Translations under genes and position numbers: made by a program | Shown: positions 35,587-45,317 of the stretch, piece after piece | Layout: every line of letters begins with the position of its first letter | Numbering within the stretch: position 1 is the first letter of the stretch | Origin: Fidelibacterota bacterium | Lineage (GTDB): Bacteria; Fidelibacterota; UBA8477; JABMPR01 | Direction: 5' to 3' | DNA: 64,000 nt | Assembly (NCBI GenBank): GCA_018650445.1 | Contig: JABIFX010000208.1 | Location: forward strand, 1-64,000 | Notes under the pieces: generated by a model | Databases searched by the model: none | Told to the model about the DNA's origin: nothing | What the model saw: only the letters and a program-made list of their open reading frames with translations

Positions 35587-36516
35587 ATGCTTCAATACAT
35601 TCTTAATCGTCTTGCCCAGCTTGTCCCTGTCATTTTGGGAATAATATTACTGACCTTTATACTTATGTATATTGTCCCTGGCGATCCCGTGCTTTCCATG
35701 GTGGGTGAGCGCTATGAGGAAGAAACGCTGGAACGATTACGTGAGCAGTTCCACTTGAATGACCCCCTCTGGAAACAATTTGGCCACTATCTCTGGGGCC
35801 TGGCTCATGGTGATCTGGGAGTCTCGTTTATTTCTCAAAAACCAGTCACTGAAATGATCATGGAGCGCTTCCCCGCCACCATGATTTTGGCTACGGGGGC
35901 CATGTTTGTTTCCATATTGCTGGGAATATCTGTGGGTGTGGTCTCAGCCATAAAACCGCATTCATGGTTGGATCGAACAACTATGGGTATTGCTCTATTG
36001 GGAGTATCGGCACCCGTCTTCTGGGTGGGGTTACTCATGGTAATTGGAGCCAGGGCTGTGGGGTGGCCCTACCTTACGGGCTATGGGTGTTTACCCTACC
36101 TTATTTTGCCAGCCATCACACTTGGAACCCGGAGCGCAGCCTTCCTGGCACGCGTTACCCGAGCAAATATGCTGGAAGTTCTTTCTCAGGATTATGTCAG
36201 GACAGCAAAAGCCAAAGGACTTTCAAGTTTTATCGTGGTTGTGAAACACGCTCTGAAGAACACCCTGATTCCAGTAATTACCATCATTGGTGTTGATTTT
36301 GGATCCTACCTCTCAGGAGCAGTTTTAACCGAATCAATTTTTAACTGGCCCGGCATTGGACGCCTGGCCTTGAATGCCATTTTGAAGCGTGACTTTCCTG
36401 TCATTCAGGGAGCAGTCCTGGTTACAGCCTTGATTTTTGTGACAGCCAATTTTATTGTAGACATTCTGTATGGCGTCATTGATCCGCGCATACGGCTGGG
36501 GAAGGCAAAAAGATGA
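35587..36516 (+). CDS. ABC transporter permease, DppB/OppB-like
   Basis: 309 residues starting MLQYILNRLAQLVPVILGII, with six membrane helices and the PGDPVLSMVGERY and LNDPLWKQFGHYLWGLAHGD segments of dipeptide/oligopeptide permeases. The EAA-like loop is DYVRTAKAKGLSSFIVVVKHALKN. It pairs with the following DppC-like gene. No substrate-binding protein or ATPase is encoded nearby, so the complex must use components from elsewhere. Confidence 0.93.
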   Translation: MLQYILNRLAQLVPVILGIILLTFILMYIVPGDPVLSMVGERYEEETLERLREQFHLNDPLWKQFGHYLWGLAHGDLGVSFISQKPVTEMIMERFPATMILATGAMFVSILLGISVGVVSAIKPHSWLDRTTMGIALLGVSAPVFWVGLLMVIGARAVGWPYLTGYGCLPYLILPAITLGTRSAAFLARVTRANMLEVLSQDYVRTAKAKGLSSFIVVVKHALKNTLIPVITIIGVDFGSYLSGAVLTESIFNWPGIGRLALNAILKRDFPVIQGAVLVTALIFVTANFIVDILYGVIDPRIRLGKAKR

Positions 36517-36585
36517 TGCCAAAAACCATAGAGCCGCTTTGCAAAAATGCCGTACTGGGATGGTGTAAACTAAGGGTTAGGATAT

Positions 36586-37446
36586 ATGCGCGGTAGCATC
36601 ACCACAGAAACCATTCGGCAGATTCGCAAGAACAAGGTTGCGCTGTTTGGTCTTTTTCTTGTGATTCTTCTGATTTTCGTTGGTGTCTTTGCTCATTGGG
36701 TTGCGCCCTATGATCCTTACGATGCAGATCTGGATATTAGCCTGCAACCCCCATCGGCCAAGCACTGGCTGGGGACAGATGAAGAAGGTCGTGATGTCCT
36801 TTCCCGTATTATATATGGTGCTCGCATCTCCCTGAAAGTAGGTATTATTGCCAGCTCCATATCTTTATTAATTGGGGCTATCCTGGGTTTGATTGCCGGA
36901 TTCTTTCGTGGATGGACAGAAACCATTATTATGCGCTTTACTGATGTGATGTTCGGGTTTCCAGCCCTGCTGTTTATGATCGGAATTACTGCTGCCGTTC
37001 CGCGACCCAGTATTGAAGTAGCCATGCTGGCTATTGGTCTGGTAAGTTGGCCAGGTATGGCCAGAATCATGCGCTCACAAGTATTGACCATCGTGGAACA
37101 GGAATATGTGACTGCAGCACGATCTCTGGGCTATTCACAATTACGTATCATCATGCGGCATGTATTGCCCAATAGTCTGGCGCCCGTGATTGTGGCTTTT
37201 ACCATGAGTATTGCCGGCGCTGTTATGGCAGAAGCCTCGCTTTCATTTATTGGACTGGGAGCCCAACCACCAGAACCCAGCTGGGGTTCCATGATAGCCT
37301 TTGGGCGCATGCATCTCCGCGGTGAATGGTGGATATCTGTTTTTCCCGGTCTGGCTGTGGCTGTTATGGTTATTGGTTTCAATCTTCTGGGAGAAGGACT
37401 TCGAGACGCTCTGGATCCCACCATGCGTGGGCGGGGAAAGTCATAA
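36586..37446 (+). CDS. ABC transporter permease, DppC/OppC-like
   Basis: 286 residues. The N-terminal OppC-type segment includes VALFGLFLVILLIFVGVFA and the motif HWLGTDEEGRDVLSRIIYGAR, diagnostic of DppC. The EAA loop is QEYVTAARSLGYSQLRIIMRHVLPN. The C-terminus has NLLGEGLRDALDPTMRG. It forms the second half of a peptide- or nickel-type permease with the preceding gene, 69 bases upstream. Confidence 0.94.
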   Translation: MRGSITTETIRQIRKNKVALFGLFLVILLIFVGVFAHWVAPYDPYDADLDISLQPPSAKHWLGTDEEGRDVLSRIIYGARISLKVGIIASSISLLIGAILGLIAGFFRGWTETIIMRFTDVMFGFPALLFMIGITAAVPRPSIEVAMLAIGLVSWPGMARIMRSQVLTIVEQEYVTAARSLGYSQLRIIMRHVLPNSLAPVIVAFTMSIAGAVMAEASLSFIGLGAQPPEPSWGSMIAFGRMHLRGEWWISVFPGLAVAVMVIGFNLLGEGLRDALDPTMRGRGKS

Positions 37447-37763
37447 AAACTAAGGATTGAGAATTCCGAGTTTACGGCATTCTATAAAAAGGTAAGGTCA
37501 GCCCAAGATTCTGCCACCCCCGCTGCTTTTAACCATTTCTAAACTGTTGTTTCCAGTAACTGACCTAGTCATTTTAGTGATATTATTTATCCTAATTTCT
37601 AATGTATTGAAAATGATAAACTACTTGTCATTATTTTGACTGGATTGTATCATGCTGGCCGTTAAAAAGGCGGGGAAAAAACAGAAAAAGATCGGCGTAA
37701 TACCGATGGATATTTTTACCCCCAAAAAACCCAAACTTTGGAAAAGAAATAAAGGGATAAATC
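37447..37763. other. 317-base upstream region of the alternative complex III operon
   Basis: No recognisable gene. It presumably contains the promoter of the act operon; TTGTCA at 37625 with a weak downstream -10 is possible but not convincing. AAAGGGA at 37751-37757 is the ribosome-binding site for actA. Confidence 0.5.
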
Positions 37764-38414
37764 TTGGCTCAGATATTCCCCAAATGGACGAATAAAGCCC
37801 CACTGTATGCCGCTGTTGGTGCTGGCTTGACCCTGGTAGTTGTTGTCGGTCTGGTTTGGTACTATGCCTCCCCCTGGTACACTGATGTTGGCTATCGTCC
37901 AGCGCAGCCCGTTCCCTATAGCCATAAAGTGCATGTTAGGGACCTTGGCTTGGATTGTCGATTCTGTCATACCGGCGTGGAAACCTCTCCAGTCGCTGGT
38001 TTGCCTCCAACAAAGACCTGTATGAATTGTCATAATATGGTCAAGGCTGATAGCGACAAGCTAACACTTGTCCGCGAAAGCTTCAAAAATGGTACACCCC
38101 TTGAATGGGTTCGTGTCCACAAGTCACCAGACTATGTCTACTTTGACCACTCCGCCCATATAACGGTGGGAGTGGGTTGTGTCAGTTGTCATGGCAATAT
38201 TGCTGAAATGGATGTGGTCGCCCAGCATAAACCCCTGAGTATGGGGTGGTGTTTAACATGTCATCGTAATCCCGATGATCATTTACGCCCTGCGAGCGAA
38301 ATCACCAACATGACTTGGACACCACCAGCAAACCAGGCTGAATTTGCCGCAAAACAGAAAGAGCTTTTGGATATCAAGGCTCCAATCACTGACTGTACAG
38401 GATGTCATAGATGA
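37764..38414 (+). CDS. actA: Alternative complex III subunit ActA (pentaheme cytochrome c)
   Basis: 216 residues with an N-terminal membrane anchor (APLYAAVGAGLTLVVVVGLVW) and five heme c motifs: CRFCH, CMNCH, CVSCH, CLTCH and CTGCH. Five hemes is the normal count for ActA of the quinol:electron-acceptor oxidoreductase ACIII. The start is TTG 37764 with AAAGGGA upstream. The TGA overlaps the actB ATG. Confidence 0.95.
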   Translation: MAQIFPKWTNKAPLYAAVGAGLTLVVVVGLVWYYASPWYTDVGYRPAQPVPYSHKVHVRDLGLDCRFCHTGVETSPVAGLPPTKTCMNCHNMVKADSDKLTLVRESFKNGTPLEWVRVHKSPDYVYFDHSAHITVGVGCVSCHGNIAEMDVVAQHKPLSMGWCLTCHRNPDDHLRPASEITNMTWTPPANQAEFAAKQKELLDIKAPITDCTGCHR

Positions 38415-41400
38415 GTAATGCAAATAATCCCAATGCACAGGGCAAGACATATTGGCGCAGCCTGGATCATCTCGCTGAAACTCCCGAATTCAAGGAGTTG
38501 GTTGAGAATGAATTTCCAGAAGGTGCAGAAGAGCTGAAAAACCCTGTTTCACGGAGAAAATTTTTAAGCTTGATGGGTGCATCTATGGCCTTGGCCGGCT
38601 TAACCAGCTGTCGCCGACCCGTTGAAAAGATCATCCCTTACGTGATCAAACCAGAAGAAATCATTCCTGGCAAGCCCCAGTATTATGCCACCAACATGCC
38701 CTTTGGAACAGAATCCTTTGGCTTGTTGGTTGAAAGCCACGAGGGTCGCCCCACCAAGATAGAGGGCAATAAAAACCATCCCGCTTCAGGTGGATCCTCC
38801 AATGTCTTTATGCAGGCTGAAATGCTTAACCTGTATGATCCAGACCGCTCACAGATGGTTCTGAATCAGGGCAAGAACTCCAACTGGAATGCCTACCGGG
38901 CAGCTTGGGAAAAACAGGCTGAAGAATATGCTAAAAATGGTGGCGAAGGGCTGGCGGTCCTCTCTGAAGGTTTCGCCTCGCCTACGATGATGCGTCTCAG
39001 TAAAGCCTTTATGAAGAAATTCCCACAGGCCCAGTGGATTACTTATGACAGTGTCAGCGATGAGAACATTTTTGCAGGTGTTCAAGCCGCAACGGGAAAA
39101 CGGGCTCAACCGAGATATAATTTTAAAGAGGCCAATGTCGTTCTGTCTCTGGACTCAGATTTCCTGCAAATGGACAGTAATGATATTCCCAATGCCCGTG
39201 ATTTTGCCTCCCGTCGCAAAGTGCGCTCTGAAAAAGACAGCATGAATCGTCTCTACGTCGTTGAGGGTACCTATACCATCACTGGTGGCATGGCAGATCA
39301 TCGTCTGAGAGTTCAAAATGGACAGATCGGTATGATTGCCGCAGCCCTGGCCCACGAACTTAGTGCTCAGGGTCTCGATATTAGTGCGCCACGTGTCAAT
39401 GCAGACTTTGACAAAAAGTGGATTACCGCTCTTGCCAAAGACCTGATACACAACAAGGGTAAATCCCTGGTACTAGGTGGACGTCGTCAACCTGCTGAAG
39501 TACACACGTTGATTGCTCTCATTAATGATGTATTAAGCAATACCACTAAAACCGTAAGCTATACTGCTAATCCAGACATGCAGGTTTCCAACTTGAAGTC
39601 ATTCATGGAGCTAAACAAGACCATGAACGAAGGCAAGATTAAGTCGCTGATTATTCTGGGTGGAAATCCAGTCTATCAAGCCCCTGCTGATATTGATTTT
39701 GCAGCCGCTCTTAATAAAGTCAAATACTCAGTTCATCTGTCTTCACATGTGGATGAAACCTCAACCAATACGACCTGGCATATTCCAGAAGCACATTTCC
39801 TGGAAAGCTGGGGAGATGTCTCTGGTTATGGTGGCGCTGGAATAGTTCAACCCTTGATTGCCCCGCTATTTGATGGCAAAAGCAATGTCGACGTTTTGGC
39901 TGACCTGGTCTCTGATGAAGAGGTCTGGGCATATGGTGTGGTTCAGGAAACCTGGACAGGTATTCTAGGGGCCGTGGGTTTTGAGAAAGCCTGGCGCAAG
40001 GTCGTCCATGATGGTTTTCTTGACTCTACCAGGGAAATGCCAGTATCCATGAACAAGTCTCGCGCTCAAGGTGTTGTTTCCATGAGTCGTTATTATTCAC
40101 CGACTGCTTCCGGAAACGATATGGAAGTCATTTTTACAGCCTCTTTCTCCAATTTTGATGGTCGTTATGCCAACAATGGCTGGATGCAGGAGCTGCCCGA
40201 TCCCGTAACCAAGGTTACCTGGGACAATGTGGCACTGATCTCAGCCAACACCGCCAAAAAACTTGGCGTGAAAAATGAAGATCGCCTGAAAGTCTCAACC
40301 AAAGATGTTGATGTGGTGCTGCCTGTTTGGGTACAACCCGGTATGGCCGATAACACAGTGGCTCTTGAGTTGGGTTATGGTCGAAAGACAGGTCGTGTTT
40401 CTGCTGGTGTTGGCGCCAATGTAAGTGTCTTACGCTATGCCTCCGGCATGAGTATAGCCTCTGGCTTTACTGCTGAAAAGGCTTTCGGAACCCACACCCT
40501 GGCCTGTGTTCAGGATCATCATGGTTTTGACGAAGAAAAATTAGCTGCCGATGCTATTCAGGAACGCCTGCCAATCATTGTCCGTGAAAGCACCCTGTCT
40601 GACTATCAGAAAGACCCAGAGTTCGCCATGGCTTTCGCCGAAAAGAATGAGCTCAAGGGCATGTGGAAAGAGCATGATTATAGTGAAGGAAACCAATGGG
40701 GTATGTCCATTGATCTCACCAGCTGTACTGGCTGTAGTGCCTGTACCATTGCCTGTCAGAGTGAAAACAACATTCCTATTGTTGGCAAAGATGAAGTCAG
40801 TAATGGTCGCGACATGAGTTGGATTCGCCTGGACCGCTATTATACCGGTGATGTTGAAGATCCAGAAATGGTTTTCCAACCCATCGCCTGTCAGCATTGT
40901 GAAATGGCTCCTTGCGAAGGAGTCTGTCCTGTGGCAGCCACCACGCATAGCGAAGAAGGTCTCAATGAAATGGCCTACAATCGTTGTATTGGTACGCGTT
41001 ACTGCGCCAACAACTGTCCCTATAAAGTGCGACGCTTCAACTTCTTCAACTATACCAAGGATACGCCTGAGATCGTAGAAATGGCCATGAATCCTGATGT
41101 ATCAATTCGTTTCCGTGGTGTTATGGAGAAATGTACATTTTGTGTTCAGCGTATTAGTGTTGCCAAGATCGAAGTCAAAAATGAAGGTCGCGATTTAGAA
41201 GACGGGGATGTGGTTGTTGCCTGTCAACAAGCCTGTCCTACGGATGCCATTGCCTTTGGAAATATTAATGATCCCAATAGTGAAGTATCCAAAATCAAGG
41301 CCCAGAATCGTGATTATGCCTTACTGGGTGAGCTGAATCTGCAACCTCGAACCAGTTATGGTGCCAAACTGCGTAATCCAAATCCAGATCTTGAATCTGG

Positions 41401-41428
41401 ACATCATGCAGCCGAGCACACGGCTTAG
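38411..41428 (+). CDS. actB: Alternative complex III subunit ActB (molybdopterin-oxidoreductase-like/iron-sulfur fusion)
   Basis: 1005 residues. A twin-arginine motif (SRRKFLSLMG, Arg48-Arg49) followed by a hydrophobic stretch and Cys67 suggests Tat export and possibly lipidation. The middle resembles the large molybdoenzyme subunit, which lacks the cofactor in studied ACIIIs. The C-terminal third is a DmsB/NrfC-like ferredoxin with four cysteine sets: CTGCSACTIAC, CQHCEMAPCEGVC, CIGTRYCANNC, and CTFC with CQQAC. It transfers electrons from quinol toward ActA. Confidence 0.96.
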   Translation: MSNANNPNAQGKTYWRSLDHLAETPEFKELVENEFPEGAEELKNPVSRRKFLSLMGASMALAGLTSCRRPVEKIIPYVIKPEEIIPGKPQYYATNMPFGTESFGLLVESHEGRPTKIEGNKNHPASGGSSNVFMQAEMLNLYDPDRSQMVLNQGKNSNWNAYRAAWEKQAEEYAKNGGEGLAVLSEGFASPTMMRLSKAFMKKFPQAQWITYDSVSDENIFAGVQAATGKRAQPRYNFKEANVVLSLDSDFLQMDSNDIPNARDFASRRKVRSEKDSMNRLYVVEGTYTITGGMADHRLRVQNGQIGMIAAALAHELSAQGLDISAPRVNADFDKKWITALAKDLIHNKGKSLVLGGRRQPAEVHTLIALINDVLSNTTKTVSYTANPDMQVSNLKSFMELNKTMNEGKIKSLIILGGNPVYQAPADIDFAAALNKVKYSVHLSSHVDETSTNTTWHIPEAHFLESWGDVSGYGGAGIVQPLIAPLFDGKSNVDVLADLVSDEEVWAYGVVQETWTGILGAVGFEKAWRKVVHDGFLDSTREMPVSMNKSRAQGVVSMSRYYSPTASGNDMEVIFTASFSNFDGRYANNGWMQELPDPVTKVTWDNVALISANTAKKLGVKNEDRLKVSTKDVDVVLPVWVQPGMADNTVALELGYGRKTGRVSAGVGANVSVLRYASGMSIASGFTAEKAFGTHTLACVQDHHGFDEEKLAADAIQERLPIIVRESTLSDYQKDPEFAMAFAEKNELKGMWKEHDYSEGNQWGMSIDLTSCTGCSACTIACQSENNIPIVGKDEVSNGRDMSWIRLDRYYTGDVEDPEMVFQPIACQHCEMAPCEGVCPVAATTHSEEGLNEMAYNRCIGTRYCANNCPYKVRRFNFFNYTKDTPEIVEMAMNPDVSIRFRGVMEKCTFCVQRISVAKIEVKNEGRDLEDGDVVVACQQACPTDAIAFGNINDPNSEVSKIKAQNRDYALLGELNLQPRTSYGAKLRNPNPDLESGHHAAEHTA

Positions 41429-41462
41429 GTATTGAACCAATGAAATTATATGGAACTCTAAA

Positions 41463-42890
41463 GTGAGTATATTAAACAAACATCCCCAAAGAGATTCCGC
41501 TGCTACTGAAGCAATGGGGGGCGAGGAACTACTGGTTACAGGCGGTCATTCCTTTAGCACCCTGACGGATAAAGTCAGTGGCATCGTCGAAACAAAAACT
41601 CCACCGAAGTGGTATCTGTTGTTTGCCATGGCCGTTTCCGGTATGATGGTTCTGTTGGGAGCCATTGGCTGGTTGGTCTGGGAAGGCACTGGTATTTGGG
41701 GTCTTAACAACCCTGTTGGATGGGGTTGGGCCATTGTAAATTTTGTGTTCTGGGTGGGTATTGGTCATGCTGGAACCTTGATTTCAGCCATTCTGTTTCT
41801 ACTGAGACAGCAATGGAGGACAGCCATTAACCGCTTTGCTGAGGCCATGACCATTTTTGCTGTAATTTCAGCCCTGGTTTTTCCCGGTATTCACGTTGGA
41901 AGAATCTGGTTGGCCTATTATATGTTTCCAATTCCCAATCAGATGTTGATCTGGCCCAACTTCAGAAGCCCACTACTCTGGGATATCTTTGCTGTTGGAA
42001 CCTACTTCACCGTTTCGACCCTCTTCTGGTATGTGGGTCTAATTCCAGATCTAGCAACCCTGAGAGATCGTGCCACGAAAGTGCGCAAAAAGGTTCTGGG
42101 TTTCTTTGCCATGGGATGGAGAGGCGGCAACCGTCAGTGGCAACATTATGAAAAAGCTTATCTCATGCTGGCCGGACTGGCAACACCCCTGGTATTATCG
42201 GTTCACTCAGTAGTGGCTACAGACTTTGCAACCAGTATGGTGCCGGGCTGGCATACCACCATCTTCCCACCCTACTTTGTCGCAGGAGCTGTGTTCTCCG
42301 GTTTTGGTATGGTGATGACCCTGGCCATTATTGCCAGAAAGATTTATGGACTGGAAGACATTATCACCGTTAACCATCTTGAGAAAATGAACAAGATTAT
42401 CCTGGTGACAGGCTCCATGGTGGGCTACGCCTATATGACGGAATTTTTTATTGCCTGGTACTCTGGAAATGAATTCGAAGTCTTTGCTTTTATCAATAGA
42501 GCCTTTGGTCCCTATGCCTGGGCCTATTGGATCATGTTTTTATGTAATGTGATCACCCCTCAAATATTCTGGTTTAAAAAACTGAGACGGAGTATTCCAG
42601 TCATGTTTGTGGCCTCCATCTTTGTGAATATTGGTATGTGGTTTGAGCGTTTTGTGATTACCGTAACCTCTTTGTCCCGTGATTATCTCCCCTCAAGCTG
42701 GGATTACTATTCACCATCAATCTGGGACATACTAACCTTTGTCGGAAGCTTTGGGCTTTTCTTCACGTTCTTCCTGCTCTTCCTGAGATTCCTGCCCATG
42801 GTAGCACTCTCTGAAGTAAAAGGCATCTTGCCGGAAGCTGACCCCCATCATTATCATCAAAAAGACGGAAAGAATGGAGGCGCCAAATGA
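41463..42890 (+). CDS. actC: Alternative complex III subunit ActC (NrfD-like quinol-binding membrane protein)
   Basis: 475 residues, about ten membrane helices of the NrfD/PsrC family: [50 protein letters not shown] and [18 protein letters not shown]. It contains the quinol site and a proposed proton path in this complex. The start is GTG 41463, 34 bases after actB. The TGA overlaps actD (ATGA). Confidence 0.95.
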   Translation: MSILNKHPQRDSAATEAMGGEELLVTGGHSFSTLTDKVSGIVETKTPPKWYLLFAMAVSGMMVLLGAIGWLVWEGTGIWGLNNPVGWGWAIVNFVFWVGIGHAGTLISAILFLLRQQWRTAINRFAEAMTIFAVISALVFPGIHVGRIWLAYYMFPIPNQMLIWPNFRSPLLWDIFAVGTYFTVSTLFWYVGLIPDLATLRDRATKVRKKVLGFFAMGWRGGNRQWQHYEKAYLMLAGLATPLVLSVHSVVATDFATSMVPGWHTTIFPPYFVAGAVFSGFGMVMTLAIIARKIYGLEDIITVNHLEKMNKIILVTGSMVGYAYMTEFFIAWYSGNEFEVFAFINRAFGPYAWAYWIMFLCNVITPQIFWFKKLRRSIPVMFVASIFVNIGMWFERFVITVTSLSRDYLPSSWDYYSPSIWDILTFVGSFGLFFTFFLLFLRFLPMVALSEVKGILPEADPHHYHQKDGKNGGAK

Positions 42891-43420
42891 ATCAAACGTT
42901 AGGAGCCCTCGCCCGTTTTGCAAATCCTGCTGAACTTATTGAGGCAGCTAAAAAAGTTCGCGATGCAGGCTATAAGAAGTTTGACTGTCATTCACCCTTT
43001 CCCATTCATGGAATGGATGATGCCATGGGACTGAAGCGCTCCCCCCTCGGATATATCGTGGGTGGAATGACCCTTACCGGCGCTACCGTCGGTATGGCAC
43101 TACAGTACTGGGTAGCAGCTATTGAATATCCCTTGGTGATATCGGGCAAGCCATTCTTCAGCTGGCAGGCCTTTATTATTGTTACCTTCGCACTCTTTGT
43201 GCTCTTCGGTGCTTTTGGTGCTGTCCTCGGCATGTTCCACCTGAATCGACTACCGCGATTGCACCACCCCGTCTTCTATTCTGATAAGTTTGCTAAAGTT
43301 ACTGACGATGCTTTTTATGTCAGCATCGAGGCGGATGACGAGCAATTCGATGAACAGAAAATTCAAAAATTCCTCAGCTCAATTGGCGGTACCGATGTCG
43401 AGCTGTTGGCAGGCGAGTAA
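42887..43420 (+). CDS. actD: Alternative complex III subunit ActD (DUF3341)
   Basis: 177 residues with a soluble N-terminus ([36 protein letters not shown]), two membrane helices and a cytoplasmic tail with [14 protein letters not shown]. This matches DUF3341, the ActD family. Position and order are conserved. Confidence 0.94.
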   Translation: MNQTLGALARFANPAELIEAAKKVRDAGYKKFDCHSPFPIHGMDDAMGLKRSPLGYIVGGMTLTGATVGMALQYWVAAIEYPLVISGKPFFSWQAFIIVTFALFVLFGAFGAVLGMFHLNRLPRLHHPVFYSDKFAKVTDDAFYVSIEADDEQFDEQKIQKFLSSIGGTDVELLAGE

Positions 43421-43430
43421 GGAGACTATG

Positions 43431-43994
43431 ATGAATAAGTTATTTACTCGTATGGTGCTCCTCACGGGAGTGGTCTTTTTGATTCTTGCCTGTGGACGTG
43501 GTAATTATTCAGAAAAACCACCGATTCATTTAAATCCGAATATGGACTCTCAGGGAAAATACAAAGCACAATCCGAAAGTAATTTCTTTGTGAATGGCGC
43601 CACCATGCGCACTCCTGTAGAAGGGACAGTTGCTCGCGGTGAATTGCGGGCCGATGATGCTTTCTACCATGGTAAAGATGCTACAGGGGAGTTCGTCACT
43701 TCAGCCCCCATGGCTTTTACAACAGAGATGGTAACACGTGGTGAAGAACGATATGATATTTACTGCTCCGCGTGTCATGGCAAGGATGCCGATGGCAATG
43801 GTAAAATTCTATTCTATAAATACCCCATTCCTCCAGCCAATTTTTATGATGAGCGCATCAAAAAGTTGAGCGATGGCCACATGTTCAATGCCATCACAGC
43901 TGGCTGGCTTAATATGCCATCTTTTAAAGCGCAAGTTTCAGTGGAAGATCGATGGGCTATCATCAGCTACATCCGATCACTTCAAAAGAATTAA
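43431..43994 (+). CDS. actE: Alternative complex III subunit ActE (monoheme cytochrome c lipoprotein)
   Basis: 187 residues with a lipoprotein signal (LLTGVVFLILAC) and one heme c site CSACHG, followed by the distal Met region WLNMPSF. ATG 43431 lies 6 bases after GGAG (43421-43424); ATG 43428 is adjacent. An upstream open frame from 43290 lies in another frame of actD and is not used. ActE probably passes electrons out of the complex. Confidence 0.94.
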   Translation: MNKLFTRMVLLTGVVFLILACGRGNYSEKPPIHLNPNMDSQGKYKAQSESNFFVNGATMRTPVEGTVARGELRADDAFYHGKDATGEFVTSAPMAFTTEMVTRGEERYDIYCSACHGKDADGNGKILFYKYPIPPANFYDERIKKLSDGHMFNAITAGWLNMPSFKAQVSVEDRWAIISYIRSLQKN

Positions 43995-44011
43995 AAGGTC
44001 TTGAGCGCACT

Positions 44012-45196
44012 ATGAAATTTGACAATAAAACATACATGTTATTAGAGACGGGGTCCTTCACACAGAAAGCCTTGATCGCAGGTGTTATTGGTTTACTGCT
44101 TTCGGTAGCAGGCGCTTTTATGGATCATGCACAATTCTTCCAGGCCTATCTCACCGCTTTCACCTTCTTTACGACAATTTCCCTGGGTGGACTTTTCTTT
44201 GTCCTCATTCACCATATCACTGGTGCATACTGGGGAGTGGTTATGCGGCGTGTGGCTGAGAATGTTGCCTGTACCCTGCCCATTATGGGTCTGCTGATGA
44301 TCCCCCTGTTCTTTGGGATGCATGACCTCTTCCATTGGTCACACGTAGATGATCCACATGTTATGCATGATAAAATACTCCAATGGAAAGCCCCCTATTT
44401 AAACACGACGTTCTTTTTCATCCGCAATATCGTCATCTTTGTTATCTGGTCATGGTTGGCGCACGGACTACGAACGCTCTCTCTGGCTCAAGATGCTGGG
44501 AATGCAGAGAGCCTGGGTAAAATGAGACGCAAAGCTGCTGGTGGTACCGTTCTCTTTGCCATTACTGTGACGATTTTTTCTTTTGATTGGCTCATGAGTC
44601 TCGACCCCCATTGGTATTCAACCATTTTTGGTGTCTATGTGTTTTCTGGTGGATTCCTGGCTGCAATTGCCCTGTTATCCATTCTGGCCAATATGTTGAG
44701 AAATAATGGTGCTGGCAAGATCGTAACCGCTGAGCACACGCATGACCTGGGAAAATTCCTTTTCGCCTTTACAGCATGGTGGGCCTATATCGGTGGCGCC
44801 CAGTATTTTCTGATCTGGTATGGTAATATTCCCGAGGAAACCATCTGGTTTCTCCATCGCTGGGAACATGGCTGGAAGAATGTCAGTCTTTTTCTGATCC
44901 TATTCCATTTTATTGTACCATTTATTCTTCTGGCTTTCAGAGCTGTCAAGCGAGTCCTTGTTCTTATTGTTTCTATTTCAGGGCTGACGTTGTTTATGCA
45001 TTATGTTGATCAATTCTGGATGATCAACCCCACCTTTAATAATCATCACTTCCAGGTTTCCTGGATGCATCTCACAACGCTCCTTGGTATAGGTGGAATA
45101 TTTATTTGGTGGGTGTTTATGAAATCTGGCAAGGATCCAATCATCGCTATGGGTGATCCCAAGCTACAGAAATCTATAGAACACACTGTTCACTAA
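44012..45196 (+). CDS. actF: Alternative complex III subunit ActF (NrfD-like membrane protein)
   Basis: 394 residues and about ten helices, related to ActC. Landmarks are FFVLIHHITGAYWGVVMRRVAEN, SFDWLMSLDPHWYSTIFGVYVF and WWAYIGGAQYFLIWYGNIPEE. ATG 44012 lies 17 bases after the actE stop; the open frame extends upstream into actE but without family similarity. It is the last gene of the act operon and is followed by two hairpins. Confidence 0.95.
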   Translation: MKFDNKTYMLLETGSFTQKALIAGVIGLLLSVAGAFMDHAQFFQAYLTAFTFFTTISLGGLFFVLIHHITGAYWGVVMRRVAENVACTLPIMGLLMIPLFFGMHDLFHWSHVDDPHVMHDKILQWKAPYLNTTFFFIRNIVIFVIWSWLAHGLRTLSLAQDAGNAESLGKMRRKAAGGTVLFAITVTIFSFDWLMSLDPHWYSTIFGVYVFSGGFLAAIALLSILANMLRNNGAGKIVTAEHTHDLGKFLFAFTAWWAYIGGAQYFLIWYGNIPEETIWFLHRWEHGWKNVSLFLILFHFIVPFILLAFRAVKRVLVLIVSISGLTLFMHYVDQFWMINPTFNNHHFQVSWMHLTTLLGIGGIFIWWVFMKSGKDPIIAMGDPKLQKSIEHTVH

Positions 45197-45216
45197 ACAT
45201 CACGATCTGTTTTTAT

Positions 45217-45240
45217 AACACCCGAACTAAGGCGGGTGTT
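45217..45240 (+). terminator. Hairpin after actF
   Basis: AACACCCG and CGGGTGTT form an 8-base-pair stem with an 8-base loop, 20 bases after the actF stop. No strong T run follows, so it may act with the next hairpin or as a 3'-end stabiliser. Confidence 0.5.
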
Positions 45241-45252
45241 AAAGTATCCTCA

Positions 45253-45282
45253 CAAAAAAAGCCACCCGAAGGTGGCTTTTTT
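45253..45282. terminator. Bidirectional Rho-independent terminator between actF and the TonB-dependent receptor
   Basis: AAAAAAGCCACC, a CGAA tetraloop and GGTGGCTTTTTT form a strong stem with A and T runs on both sides. It serves the convergent genes actF (plus) and the receptor (minus). Confidence 0.9.
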
Positions 45283-45317
45283 ATTTATCCAAGCATTAGA
45301 TGCTCGTGTCATCATCC

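Noticed and set aside
37652-37797. 48-codon lysine-rich ORF overlapping the actA start
   Set aside because: No good ribosome-binding site, out-of-frame overlap with actA, and no recognisable family.
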